Shown: piece after piece, positions 46,444 through 58,217 of the stretch
How positions within the stretch are numbered: position 1 is the stretch's first letter
Layout: each line of letters begins with the position of its first letter
NCBI GenBank assembly: GCA_001931905.2
Contig: MSJI02000764.1
Location: 22,990 to 86,989, forward strand
Reading direction: 5' to 3'
Source of the DNA: Cladosporium sp. IMV 00045
Lineage: Eukaryota > Ascomycota > Dothideomycetes > Cladosporiales > Cladosporiaceae
DNA length: 64,000 nucleotides
Made by a program: the position numbers and the translations under genes
The notes under the pieces: model-generated
What the model saw: only the letters and a program-made list of their open reading frames with translations
Databases searched by the model: none
Told to the model about the DNA's origin: nothing

Positions 46444-47305
46444 GGGATTCGGATGGATGAAGGACGAATGATGACGATTGTATAACGTCGAGGGCCTTTT
46501 TTCGTTTTTGTTGGGTTTGGACATGGCGCTCTCGATTTTTTGGGCGGAGCCACGGTTTCGGTTTCGGTTTCGTCTTTTCTCGTCCTCCTTTCTGTCTGTC
46601 TCCCTTTAGTCACGATAAATAAGACAAATGCAATAAACAATCCGCGTTTCGGTATGGCACATGCCTATCTCGCAATGGGTTCAAGATCGAACACTGTTCT
46701 CTTTCGTGACATGCTACGTACAGCCGGAGCTAAAAACAAGGTCACAAATCGGAAGTGAAGTCTCGGTTCCCCTAACGAGATCCCACCAGGCCCTTCAAGG
46801 GTACGTGCATGCATGAGAATGACCAAAACCTTACCGAGGTATTTTGCAAGACTATTCAAATATACCGTGGGGACATAACTTGATCAACTCCCCTTAATCG
46901 GATCTGTTAAGAATGCAATTCCAACAGGAAAAGAACAGGAAAGGAAGAAGCGAGAGGAGACCAGACGGTAGGGAACGATCGTCTCAATTAACTAGGTGTA
47001 GATAACTTAGTAAAGTAGTCTCTACCATCAATCGTGATTGTCTTTGCATCTTCTAAACAAAAAGGGGAAAGCTTCATGCTCAGTATATAACTTAGAAATC
47101 TCAAATTCATCAAATATATCTAAAGGGAAAAGTGGGTATCATCACATCTAATGCCATAGTTCAATAAAGCCGTTTCCGTCATGAATCCACGCTATGCTTT
47201 TTGTTTTGTGTGCGAAGAAGGCGCAAGCAACTTCCACATCATCTTCCGTTCATCTTTCTTTTTCATAAAATTCGTTTCAAAAAAAGCCCTGAGAACAGCC
47301 CACCC
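46444..47305. other. Convergent intergenic region
   Basis: Between the 3' ends of the SNF2 gene (+) and the importin gene (-). It is AT-richer than its neighbours and should hold both 3' UTRs. No gene is visible. Confidence 0.6.
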
Positions 47306-50300
47306 TTACTTCCTAAGGTACTGCACCAACTCCGTGAGCTTCGCGCGCGTGGCCTCGCTGATCTGCTCCTCGGGCGGGCCCATGACCTTCTCGAAGACGG
47401 GCATGAGCTGGCCGGTCAGGCCCTGCACGGTGGGCTCCTGGGCCTGGAAGAGGGCGACGATCATGTCGAAGACGGGCTCGTTCTCGCGGAAATCGTTCTT
47501 GAGGGGGAGGAGCTCGACGAGGCGCGGGACGACCTGCTGCAGGGGCACGGACTGGGGGTGGGCTTTGATCATGCGGGCGACGCAGCCGGCGGCGTTGTCG
47601 ACGAGGCGGGCGCGGGTTTCGTCCGAGCCGTTGGCGCTGTTGGCGTCGAGGATGGGCTCGAGGGTTTGCAGGATGGGTCCGTAGTTGGACACGATGCCGC
47701 TGTCCTTGGTGTTGCTGCAGAGGAGACCGGTGCCGAAGGCGGCGTTGGACTTGGTCTCTGGGTCCTCGTCCTGCAGGCGCTTGGCGAGGATGGTCATCAT
47801 GCGCTTGGTGTGGGAGGTGCAGCCGGCGCCCATGGCTTCGATGCAGTCGGCCATGGTGCCGATGGCGGCGGAGCGCTCGAAACGCTCCTGGGAGGAAGCG
47901 TACTTGAGGATGAGGGACTCGAACATGGTCCAGAGCTCACCGAACTGCTCGCCGAGAGCGACGGAGAGGCCGGCGATGACCTCCATGGCGGTCTCGATGA
48001 CGAGCCAGTCGTACTCGGCGGTCTCCTCGGCGGGGATCTCGAGGTCCTCGAAGTCATCCTCGTCCTTCTGGCAGGGGTGCTGCTTCTCAAGGATGAGGCA
48101 GAGGTGGGCAGCCATCTTCTCGAGGGGAGTAGAAGAGGACTCGCCGCTGGGGGCGAGGATGGCAGGGCCGCAAAGCTTGAGAGTAGCGGCAACGTTGCGG
48201 TTGATCTCGGTGATAACGCCCCTGAATGGCTGTTAGCGTATATTCCATCGAAGAACAGTCATGTTGTAACAAGTGATGTAAGTCGCTAATATCAGAAACA
48301 GCCTCTATGGTTTAACAGCACTTGCCGGAGCATATGAGTGAGCTGGGTAGCAATAGTGTCCTCATCACAATAGCGACATCACGTAAGCAAAGAAAAAAGT
48401 GTAACACATACCTGTCAATCTCCTCCTCCCACTTGGCAAGAGTGCCCGTGAGGACAAGGTTGCCAAGCTTTTCAAGGTCCTCCGACGGCTTGACCTTGAG
48501 CGGGAGGCCGGCCTGCCACTTCTGCATGCCAGAGTCCTCGGCCAGGCCCCAGAGGCAGGCGTAGGCGCGCCAGCTGGAGCCGATGGCAGACTTGCGGACA
48601 CCCTCGAAGGGGTGCTCGAGAAGGGGGAGGACTGTTTCGATGGTCTTCTGCATGTAAGGCAGGAATTTGCTCTTGGTGTGGGTGAGGACATCACCGATAA
48701 CCTCGACGGCAATCTCCTTCTCCATGGCGATGGCGGTGACGGCGCCGAGGTCGTCCCAGTCGTCATCGTCATCGTCGTCATCGCCGTCCATGAGGGACTC
48801 GACGATGGACTCGTCAATCTCGTCATCGTCCTCATTGACACCACCAGCACCCGCAACCTTGATCTTGCGGCCGGCAATGGTGATCTCCTGGCCGACGAGG
48901 TCAGAAGCCTCAGCGCCAAGCTGAACCTCCGAGTCAGTCTCCTCTTGCTCGAGGCACTCAATGAGAGAGGTGGCAACGCCCTCGAGGAAGGGAGCGAAGT
49001 TCTCCTCGTAGACGCGAGCGAGGGTAGACCACAAGATGAAGCTGGTCTCCTTCAGACGCTGGTTGTCGAGGTGAAGACCCTCGACACTGGACTGCATGAG
49101 CGGCTCGACGAAACGCTGGAAGTCCTGAGCACCGACGGCACCGGCAATCTTTCCGAGAGAGTCGACAACCATGCTACGGAGTTCGAGGTCGTCCTCGGAG
49201 TCCTTGATGCTGATGTACTGGCCGAGGCTCTGCATGGTCTTGTCGAAGTAAGGCTTGAAAGCGCCCTCGGAAGCAGAGGCAATGGAGCCAACGGCGGAGG
49301 CAGCAGCCATGTGGACCTTGTGGTCGTTGTGGCCGAAGAGAGAGCTGAAGCGGGGGACGAGCTCGTTAACATAAAGAGCGGCGTCGGACTGGTCAAGACC
49401 CTCAATGAGAGAGTCGACGGCCATGCAGCTGGCTTTGAGGATGTTGACGTTCTCCTCGTGCTCGTCAGACTCGGCCTGGGTGCTCTGCACGCCCTGGATG
49501 GCGAGGTCGAAGTTCTTGATGAGAGCGGGGAGGAGACGAGCGTGCTCCTTACCCATGTCCTCAGCGAGGTCGTCTGCGAGACGGGACACGCCGTTGAGGG
49601 CGGCGCTCCTGACGCGGACAGACTGGTCCTCGAGCAGGTGAAGCACAAGCGGGAGGATCTCGTTGAGCTGAGTGGCGATGAAGTCGGGGGCACCCTCAAC
49701 GCACATGCCGAGAGCGAGGATACCCGCACGCCTGTAGTCGGGGTTGGAGTTCTGGACGTAAGGGCCGAGAGCCTGCAGAAGAGGCACGGCGACCTGGCTG
49801 GGCGGGAGGGACTCGGACATGATGTCGAGCAGACCGAGAGCACTGCGGGCCGGGGAGATGTCGTCGTCGTCAGGGCTGAGGTCACCGAGCTCAGTGGCGA
49901 GCTGCAAGCAAAGCTTGGTCATCTGCTCACCGACCTTCAAGCTCTGGACCTTCAGCTTGCGGTAGCGGACGGACTGCATGAGGAAAGCAAGGGCCTGGCT
50001 GCGGAAGTCCTCGTCGGCGTCGTTGTTGGCAGCGACCTGCATGAAGAACTGGAGAAGATCGCCGAAGTGGGCGGCGAGGAAGGCAGACTCGTAAGAGAGC
50101 AGCCTGTTGAAGACGTCGAAGGCCTGCATGGCATGCTCCTCGTCGTTGTCCTGGATGGCCTGCTGGAGCACCTTGACCATGCTGGGGATGGTGTTCTGGA
50201 AGCTCTTCAGGCTGGCCTGGTCCTCCTCGGTGTCGAGGACCATGACGAGCTCGGAGAGGGCGAGCATGGTGTTGGTGCGGACCTCGACGGACTCGGGGTC

Positions 50301-50813
50301 TTGGATGGTCTTGTTGAACAGCTGCAGCATCTGCGACATGCTGTCCTGGAAGGTGTCGGGGGAGGCCTCGAGCAGGGTGTAGATGATGTAGACGCCGACC
50401 TCACGGTGCCTGGCGGTGTTGCTGGTGGCAGCCTGCTGGAGAATGCCGGGGAGCTCGCCCCACTGACCATCCTCGAGGTCGAACTTGGCAATGGCCGCGA
50501 CGACGCGGGCCTTGCTGTGTCTTGCGAGCTGCTGCTCCTCGTTTGTGGTGCTCTGGAGAAGCGAGTCCCTCAGGCCGGCCTTCTGGTCCTCAGGAACGGC
50601 GGCCCAGTGCTTGGCGACCAGCTTGCGGGCCTCGACGGAAGCCAGTTGGCGGAGAGTCGGGTCCTGGTGGGATGTGAGGATGTGGATGAGGGCAGTCAGA
50701 GACTGGGGGGAGGTGTAGTAGGTCTTGTTCAGCTGGCTGGTGGCCGCCTTGACCTTTTGGGTGTCGGGCTCCACGAGGGCCTGGAGCAGACCGACAAACT
50801 CCTGCTCATCCAT
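47306..50813 (-). CDS. KAP123: Importin subunit beta-4 / karyopherin Kap123
   Basis: Exon 1 50813-48412, intron 48411-48222 (190 nt, GTATGT...TTCAG) and exon 2 48221-47306 give 1105 residues, close to yeast Kap123. The start MDEQEFVGLLQALVEPDTQK begins an importin N-terminal domain, followed by tandem HEAT repeats throughout. Typical pieces are HTSHQDPTLRQLASVEARKL-like helices, LEDQSVRVRSAALNGVSRLA and HNDHKVHMAAASAVGSIAS. An acidic loop with a run of eight Asp sits before WDDLGAVTAIAMEKE, as in this family. It carries ribosomal proteins and histones into the nucleus with Ran-GTP. The intron is the longest I assign in this window; both splice ends are canonical and the frame is kept. Confidence 0.93.
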
Positions 50814-51920
50814 GATTGCGGTTTGGATGAGGCAGTTGGGAAAACAAGAAAAAAAGGGTATCAAAAAGGAAAGGAGAGTCGTGGGAGGGGAAGGACTGCA
50901 GAGCGCCAGCGCCCAGTTGAAATAGTCGTCTTGGGTGAGGAAAAAAGAAGAGGCCCAGTCCCGGACGGGTAGCTTTACCGAGAGGAAAAAATTCAAGGGT
51001 CCGTTTCTAGCGTCGTTGCGCCCAAACAATCAATCTTGCTCTCTGATGAATTGCCGTCGACAGCTCTAAGCTCCAACGCAGCATAGCTCGATGGATCTTT
51101 CCCTCTTAGCGGCCATACTGAGTGGGCACTCTCCGAATCATGAGTGAACAATATTGCTCAGAATCATTGTTTGAATCAACTTGGTCATGACTATGAACGT
51201 TTCCTACCACTATTATCCTCAGGTTTTTCCGACTCGCGATCAAGTAAGACATGTCACCTTATTCTTGATCACGAGATTTCTCAAGATGTAGTTCTTCTCA
51301 TACATCTCGTATGAGCAAGACGAGAACCTTTGATGGGGCCTTCTGCATAACAACCCACTCTCCAGCTCACAACTTCATCTCGACGCTTTTGAGAGGGGAG
51401 CACGCCAAATCTCCGGCTCGCCGGGACAAGGCTGAAGAAGCACGAGGTACGTCAGAGCACGCCTTCCGGTTTTTCAACGTGCGGTTGGAGAAAATCATGT
51501 GCATGTAAGCAGAAGCAAGCAAGCCCCTGGATGCCATGGCAACGGAGTGCAGAAAAAAGTTTTCTGAGATCAAATGGCAAGGTAGGAGGTAAGGCATTCG
51601 TAGCAAAGTGGGGTATCATCTGCATTGATCATAGTGTGGATTATATATTCAGGTGTAATAGATACATATACATGAACTCGAAAAGCATCGACAAGGAAAA
51701 TATTCATTAGGCGCAGGCGGTTATGGTATCTCGAAATAAAACAGTCAAAATAAAGAAAAAGGTATCCTGACAAAAGATCACAAGAAAAAGGCAACAAAAC
51801 CAGCAAAACCATCCCTCTACCCTCTCTCCCTCAAGAAAACGCCTTGCTAGGCTATGAAGAATTTGTCGCAATTTGTTCTCATTCAAATCTCGTCAATGCT
51901 CGTAGATCGCTTTTTTCATA
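50814..51920. other. Intergenic region, no supported gene
   Basis: 5' flank of KAP123 and 3' flank of the next minus-strand gene. ORFs are short and without motifs. Confidence 0.5.
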
Positions 51921-53906
51921 TCATCTGCCCTCTCGCAGTAGACTGCTGGGCGTAAGTGCTTGGAGTGGCAGACTCAAGTCCATATCGTCATCGCTGCGGA
52001 TGACGAGACCATTGAGACTGGCGTGGGGAAGGTCGAACATGTCCGCTGGCTGGTCCAAGACAGGCGTAGGTTTGTCCATGGCGGCATCGGGCAGTTGCAG
52101 CAAGCCGGTTGGGCTCATCGGGCTGGCGCCGTATGCGGGTGCCTTTTCAGACGTGGGTTGCTGGAAGCTGATAGGAGACGAGGCCCAGGTCGTTGATGAT
52201 AATGATGGCGAGCTTGCAGCATACAGCGAGGGTGCACTGTTCCATGTGGCGGGAGTGGCCGCGACGAAAGGCTCTGAAGCTGCGGCAACGAAACTGTCGA
52301 GCTCTGCGGTACTGCTGAATTTGAACTCGATGTAGCCTAGGCGGTCGACGACTTCGCGTGGAGCGTAGGCCGAATTGGCCGCGAAAGTGTTGACAGAGCG
52401 TATACTGGCATTGCTGGGAACTTCCGCAGCGACAGATGTGCTGGTGGAGCTGCTTGTCGCTGCGCGACGCATAAACCTCAGGCCGGACTTGAGACTTGAG
52501 GTCTTATCTCCATTGCTACTAACACTAGCAGGTGCAACGCTGCCCGGCTCTCGCGTGATTTCCAGGCGGGCAGTCATTGAGCGTGCATTCGAGGTGGGGG
52601 AGTTGAACCACTTCAAAGGAAACTCGTAGTTCTTTGCGCCAGTGCCGAAGACAGCTGGGAAAGAGATTGAGCGGTCGACGCTGCCAGAAGAGGGACCCCA
52701 AACCTTGACGCACTCGTTGTGGGCGTCGGCGCCTCGAGAGCTCTTGTGGGCAATTGAGCTAATGTGAAACTCGTTGACAAGCTCTCGTGCCCGGATGTCG
52801 GTCTGGAACATTTGGTAGTCTTGTTGGGTGAGGAAAGTATAACGCGGCTTGCAAGCGACAACACGATCCCTGGAAGACTTGATGCACAAGTCTTGTAGTT
52901 CAAGGAAAGTCAGGTTGAGCGGCTTGTTCATCATCTTAGGGAAAGTGTAGGGGAAGCACTTCCGCGTCGACTGGGCGAGTCTGTGCTCAACGATGACCGA
53001 GCCTTGTTCGTTACGCCAAAAGACGCAGCGCCTGAACAAAACATAGCTGTGAGCGATGAACGAGACTCCCTCAATCTTGATCTTGACACGGCAGCTGCGC
53101 TCAGTGCGCGGTTCCGAGGTCAGAGAGTCGGGCGCCTGTGATATTTGCGATGCACGCTCCACGATAATGTGCCACCAGCCCTGGGAGCAAGTTGGGGCAA
53201 AGCTGGATACAGCAATGGCTGCCAGATGGTGGGCAGGCAGACCTATCAGCGAGCATACCGAAGCCAAACAGCCTTCAAATTCGCTGTCCAGAGTGTCCGG
53301 TTTCGGGAGGCGAGTGTGCGAAGATTGCGCATCGTTCTCGATCAGACGGATGTAGGTAGAGCCAATATTGGAGAGCTTCCTCAGCAGGTGCTCTACGTGG
53401 GTCGATCGCTCATGAGTGAGACCAGACGCTGCCATAGACTTCTGCAAGTCTGCGAGCGTCGAGTGGCTGTCCTGGTGGAAGGACTTTTGCAGCAGCAGGG
53501 TGACGTTAAAGGTGAGCAGAGCCACGCGGTTATGGACGACACGCTCTTGTAACCTGGGCAGGGTGGCTTCGAAAGCGGCGAGTGCAGTCTGGAGGAGACC
53601 GGCGAGAGCAGTATGACCGTTGCTTTGTACACCTTTGTCTACTATGCGGCGCTGCTTTTCCGCAAAATGACGACTTTCGTCGAGCACTCCACGAAAGACA
53701 ACGCAGCCCGAGTATTCCTGGCCTGTCCAAGCATTGAGAGGTTCCTGAAGCCTCAGGGCCTGGTCGACACGGTCGAGCTCATCACGGAAGGCGGCGAATT
53801 GAGGCGAGGCATTGCCATACTCACTGGCAAAGGCACGATAGGCCTGTGCGCATTTGGTCAAGGACTTGTAGAGTTCGTAGATGCTGAAACCGAAGCCAGT
53901 GGTCAT
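51921..53906 (-). CDS. Uncharacterised 661-residue protein with STAND-like N-terminus
   Basis: A single exon. The first 60 residues (MTTGFGFSIYELYKSLTKCA, then AYRAFASEYGNASPQFAAFR) resemble the helical N-terminal domain found at the front of many fungal STAND receptors and related orphan proteins (inference by eye). Helical segments continue to about residue 220 with a conserved-looking HLAAIAVSSFAPTCSQGWW. The middle contains a beta-rich part, with GYIEFKFSSTAELDSFV further on, that could be a PH-like fold. The C-terminal 130 residues are Ser/Ala/Pro-rich and probably disordered. No NACHT, protease or membrane segment is present. The function is unknown; adaptor or signalling roles are possible but unsupported. 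Confidence 0.75.
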   Translation of the reverse strand: MTTGFGFSIYELYKSLTKCAQAYRAFASEYGNASPQFAAFRDELDRVDQALRLQEPLNAWTGQEYSGCVVFRGVLDESRHFAEKQRRIVDKGVQSNGHTALAGLLQTALAAFEATLPRLQERVVHNRVALLTFNVTLLLQKSFHQDSHSTLADLQKSMAASGLTHERSTHVEHLLRKLSNIGSTYIRLIENDAQSSHTRLPKPDTLDSEFEGCLASVCSLIGLPAHHLAAIAVSSFAPTCSQGWWHIIVERASQISQAPDSLTSEPRTERSCRVKIKIEGVSFIAHSYVLFRRCVFWRNEQGSVIVEHRLAQSTRKCFPYTFPKMMNKPLNLTFLELQDLCIKSSRDRVVACKPRYTFLTQQDYQMFQTDIRARELVNEFHISSIAHKSSRGADAHNECVKVWGPSSGSVDRSISFPAVFGTGAKNYEFPLKWFNSPTSNARSMTARLEITREPGSVAPASVSSNGDKTSSLKSGLRFMRRAATSSSTSTSVAAEVPSNASIRSVNTFAANSAYAPREVVDRLGYIEFKFSSTAELDSFVAAASEPFVAATPATWNSAPSLYAASSPSLSSTTWASSPISFQQPTSEKAPAYGASPMSPTGLLQLPDAAMDKPTPVLDQPADMFDLPHASLNGLVIRSDDDMDLSLPLQALTPSSLLREGR

Positions 53907-55673
53907 GACGACGGTTATAGGCCGGGCCAGGGCCTAGACGAGTTTGGTTTCCGCGAACACACGTTTGTCCGAGGAGAAGGCGATGGCGGTGAGTGGTGGT
54001 ATAGGGTGGTGTGAAAGATAGAGTTAAGGGCCGGTGCGGGCGGCGTGAAGAAGATCTTCGCAAAGGGTCAACATTCTTGCTCTGACGATGATGATGATGG
54101 TGTGTGGAGATGCATATGGGGGGTAATGATGGAGATGGAGGAGAAAGGCGTGCGGTCGGAGCGGAGCGGTTGTGGTGGCGATCGCAGGCAGCGGGGCAGT
54201 GGAGGAGAAGAAAAACTGGGCAGGACGAACACTTGTGAGAGCGAGAGTCAGGGAACTCTCGCGCGGCGGCCGTCGTCTCAGAGGCTTTCTGGACAGCTAA
54301 CGGCACGCAACAAACCGGCACACGGCCAGGATTCCGGGTGGCGGGCGAGGCGTTGTGAGTGGCTTTTCCTGGACGTGAGTACTGCAATTGAGTTGGTTGC
54401 TTGCTTTGCTTGTGGTATGCGATCGGCAGGGCTGAGAGCTGACGAAGACGTGCTCTGGGCAGATTTGCTTGGGAGGCTTGTCCCAGGGAGGGCAGCGAGT
54501 TGGACGAGGGCAAAGGGCAGCGTTGTGCAATTGAGGGCAGCGACTGGCCTTGCGCATCGGACAACAGCGGAGGAGGACTTGAAGAGATTTTTCCGCGCAG
54601 CCACTCGGAGTGGAACCTCAAAGGATAAAGTCGGCCAGCTTTTGGATGGGATCCGTTAGCTTGTAACAGTAGATGGAGGTGCCTGCCGTTGCGTGCTGCC
54701 GGTTGATGTAGATAGTCTTGGGGTGTGTCTCTCCGTGATAAGAGGCAAAGTGATAGCAATGCTTTCAGTAGTGATTACTAGTGCTATGGCAGACTGAGGT
54801 GCTCAAAGATACAGAGGCATAGACTGATCGGTGTATAAGGTAGATGCCGGCATCCCTCTGCAACACTGCCCACTCGCTGTCATCAGTTGAGCCGGCTGGG
54901 CAGGGCAACGGCAGGTGTTTGCTCATGAGATTCCGGCATGCTCTGGAGTCTTCTCACCAGCTCTTCCATCCCGATACTTGGAGCATTGCGGAAGGTGGAG
55001 GACATCTGCTATATCATGTCCACAGCTAGGTATATGCCTCAACGATGAGAAGAAGAACTTCTCTACACCAATAGAATGGTAGCTGTATAGCCAAGGAATC
55101 CGTTTTGTCTGCAAGAGTCGCAAGGCTGAAGAGCGTGAAGAGACTGCCGACCGAGGCTCGCCTCGCGCCTGAGAGTCACGCGAGCACCTACTTACTTGGA
55201 AGAATACTTTGATCTATATAGGTGCATGTAAATTGAGTTGTGTACATGTCCCTACCATATACTGTATACGCTGGCACATTCCGTCTCTGCCGCCTTTGCC
55301 CAGGGATTTACTGAGCACGTGGGGGACCTAGCTCATCATCGACCCCAGGCTAGCTCAAATCTCTGCCTCTTCAGAAACAGCATCAGCAACATAGCATAGC
55401 CGCCGTGACGTTTTCCCCAACCCATACAACCGCCCTTCCCCCGGCACCGCCCTTTCTTGGCCCTCTTCCACGCTTCTGGAATACTTCTCCCGTGCGTTTG
55501 GTGTCATGCCGCGTAGATCTCTCCCAGGCCGAACGAGAGCCATCTCCACTCTCGACCTGGAGTCCGTCTGAAAAGGGCACCTAGCCACGTGCGACCAGCC
55601 TGGGGTCTCTGAGGTCTGTGTGTGACGGTGCGAGTGTGCGCGCGCAGCAGCAGCACCTCGCCTCTCTGCGCAT
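53907..55673. promoter_or_regulatory. 1.8-kb divergent promoter region with two CACGTG boxes
   Basis: This separates the 661-residue gene (-) from the phosphate-transporter-like gene (+). CACGTG occurs at 55316-55321 (followed by GGGG) and at 55586-55591, that is 353 and 83 bp upstream of the transporter ATG. CACGTGGG is the high-affinity site for Pho4-type bHLH factors (NUC-1 in Neurospora). Open frames inside the region have no recognisable domain. Confidence 0.5.
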
Positions 55674-57861
55674 ATGGATCGCCAGATGGCGAGGCCAAAG
55701 CAGTCGCACCATCGCCATCTGCACCTCAAGGAGCGCGCCTGGCCTTTCAACCCGACCAAATTCACCGGCCACATCCCCAGCATCGACGGCCAGCGCAAGC
55801 AGCTCGTCACCATCATCGACGAGCATGGCTTCAACTGGCGTGTATGGGCTGTCGCCGCCACTGGCTTCTTCACCGATTCCTACAACCTCTTCGCCTCCAA
55901 CATCATCCTGCCATGCCTCGCCTTCGTCTACTGGGGCTCCGAGCACGAGGCCAATCTGGAAATCACCATCAACGCCTTGACTTTGGCCGGCTCCACCGTC
56001 GGCATGGTCATCTTTGGCTTCCTGGCTGACAAGTATGGACGTCAGCGTCTCTACGGTATCGAGTTGATGATTGTCATCTTCAGCACCATCGGCCTTGCCC
56101 AGAGCTCTGTCGGCTGGATGAACCATTCCCAGGATCGATTCTCCATGAAAGCCGACAGCTGGATCATGGCGTGGCGCTTCATCATGGGCATCGGCATTGG
56201 TAGGCTTCTACTCAATATGCGATCTTCAATTCCACAACTGACCTTCAACAGGCGCCGAATATCCCCTCAGCGCATGCATCACAGCTGAGTGGGCCGCCAC
56301 AAAATCTCGCGGCCGCATGATGGCTGCCGTCTTCATCATGCAACCCATCGGCCAACTCCTGGCCTGGGCCGTGGCCATGGCCGCCATCACTGGCATAAGC
56401 CGCGACTACAATCTGGACGTAGGACAACTAACGACAGACCCGGACGAAATCGACAGTGCCAAAATCGGCATCGACATCCTGTGGAGGATCGTGGTAGGTG
56501 TTGGAGCCGTGCCTGCTGCCATCGCCATCCTCTTCCGCTGGACCATTCCAGAATCCGGCCGTTTCACCTACGACGTCAAGCAAGACACACGAACCGCCTT
56601 CAAAGACACTCGAAAAGTGTACGAGCAACAACTCGCCATGCAATCAGAAGCCACCGAAACCACAGATGCCACGCAAGGCACAGAACTTACCGAGATAGGA
56701 GTGGAGTCTGGCCAGATGGATATTGGCCATCACCATAACGGTCACGACCTGATGCCGCAGTTGAGCGGTCCAACTTCCGTCACCGACGCACCCTTTGACG
56801 GCTTCCCACGATCATCTTTCGGTTCGAACGACCGCGACATGTGGGAAGTGCCAGACCCCGACGAAGAAGAAGAGTACAGCCAATTCACATATGCCGAGAT
56901 GCACAGCTACTTTATCAAAGAAGGCAACTGGCGCTACCTCGTGGGCACCTCCCTCGCATGGCTCCTCCTCGACTTCGCATTTGTAAGTCGCCTCTACACC
57001 AAGTAAACCCCTCCCATTACCCTTCCCACTAACAACCCTCCCCACCAGTACGGCCTCGGCTTCAACAACCCGGGCACAATGGCCAAACTCTGGACGCGCC
57101 ACCGGCAACCCAACCGACCCTCAACCCCCTCCTGGCTGCTCAACTCCTCGTACGGCGACGACGGCACCATCCGCCAAGTCCTCCTCGCCAACGCCAAAAA
57201 CACCACCCTCACCACCAGCATCGCCAGCATCCTCGGCGCCCTCGCCGTCATCGCCCTGATCAACCGCTTCGACCGCCGTCGCGCCATGATCTGGGCCTTC
57301 GCCCTGCTGGCCCTCGCCCTCCTCGTCCTCGCCCTGCTCTTCACCCACCTCTTCCACACAGCCTACCACTGGGTGCTGGTAGTTTTCTACGCCGTGATTC
57401 AATTCGCGTTCGCTTTCGGCCCTAATACTCTGACTTTCATCATCCCCGCCGAAGTCTTCCCCACCCGCTACCGCTGCTCCGCCTACGGTTTGGCGGCCGC
57501 GAGTGGCAAGCTGGGATCGGTTTTCGTGCAATTGGCGTTTCTGTTCTTCGACGGAGGCGGGATTAAGGATCCGAATTCGTTGGCGTTGGGGAGGATTATT
57601 TACCTTTTCGCGGCTTTCATGGCGCTCGGCGCGGTGGTTACTTGGGCTTGGATTCCGAGCGTGCAGGAGAAAGAGAGGGCTGGGGATGAGGAGGGACGCC
57701 ACAGGTCGGGGCGGTTGAGGACTAAGACTCTGGAGGAGTTGGGTGGTGGACTTGCTTCTGTGAAGGAGGAGGAGAGGGTGGGAGTTAGAGCGCAGGCGGG
57801 GAGGTATCGGAAGTGGGTTAGGAGGAAGATGGGAAGGGGTGTGGATGGGGATGGGGATTGA
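55674..57861 (+). CDS. MFS transporter of the phosphate:H+ symporter (PHO84) family
   Basis: Exons 55674-56199, 56252-56982 and 57049-57861 encode 689 residues; introns are 52 and 66 nt. Twelve hydrophobic segments are split by a long cytoplasmic loop rich in Glu, Thr and His. The first half contains ATGFFTDSYNLFASNIILP and, across intron 1, GIGIGAEYPLSACITAEWAA with KSRGRMMAAVFIMQPIGQ. The second half has YGLGFNNPG and FGPNTLTFIIPAEVFPTRYR. These are PHS-family signatures. The usual Pho84 GGDYP is GAEYP here, as in some GIT1-like glycerophosphodiester carriers, so inorganic phosphate is likely but not certain. CACGTG boxes upstream favour control by phosphate starvation. A second ATG 12 bases downstream is an alternative start. 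Confidence 0.88.
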
Positions 57862-58217
57862 ATGGTGTTTAACTTTAACTTCAACTTTCATGTTTGTACG
57901 ATTTCGATAGTCTTTTGTCATTTGATACTTTTTCGGCTGTCGACATGTCTGTATTCTCCTCCTCCTCCTCCTCCTCCTCCTCCTCCTCCTCCTCCTCCTC
58001 CTCTTCTTACTCCTCTTATCTCATGAACTGTAGAAGTCTCTTTCGAGACCTGTTTTCTATGAATCTGAGCAATGATATATTTGCATAGAACTTTTGATGA
58101 TCTCTTCAAACCTTCCCAGAAGGATTTTTTTTTTATTCACATAAATGCATGCCTTTTTTCCAATCACAGATATCCCCTCCACCAATTCCCAGACCCCATC
58201 ATCGCCAACACCCTACC
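57862..58217. repeat. Convergent intergenic region with (TCC)n microsatellite
   Basis: A perfect TCC repeat of about 14 units lies at roughly 57956-58002, between the 3' ends of the transporter and the PAP phosphatase genes. No gene is visible. Confidence 0.8.

Noticed and set aside
48612..50972. 786-codon plus-strand ORF antisense to KAP123
   Set aside because: It is a mirror of codon bias in the HEAT-repeat gene; its composition is Val/Glu/Leu/Gly-rich without any motif.
53821..54759. 312-codon minus-strand ORF upstream of the 661-residue gene
   Set aside because: Ser/Pro/His-rich without domains, and it overlaps the coding start in another frame; probably promoter and leader sequence.
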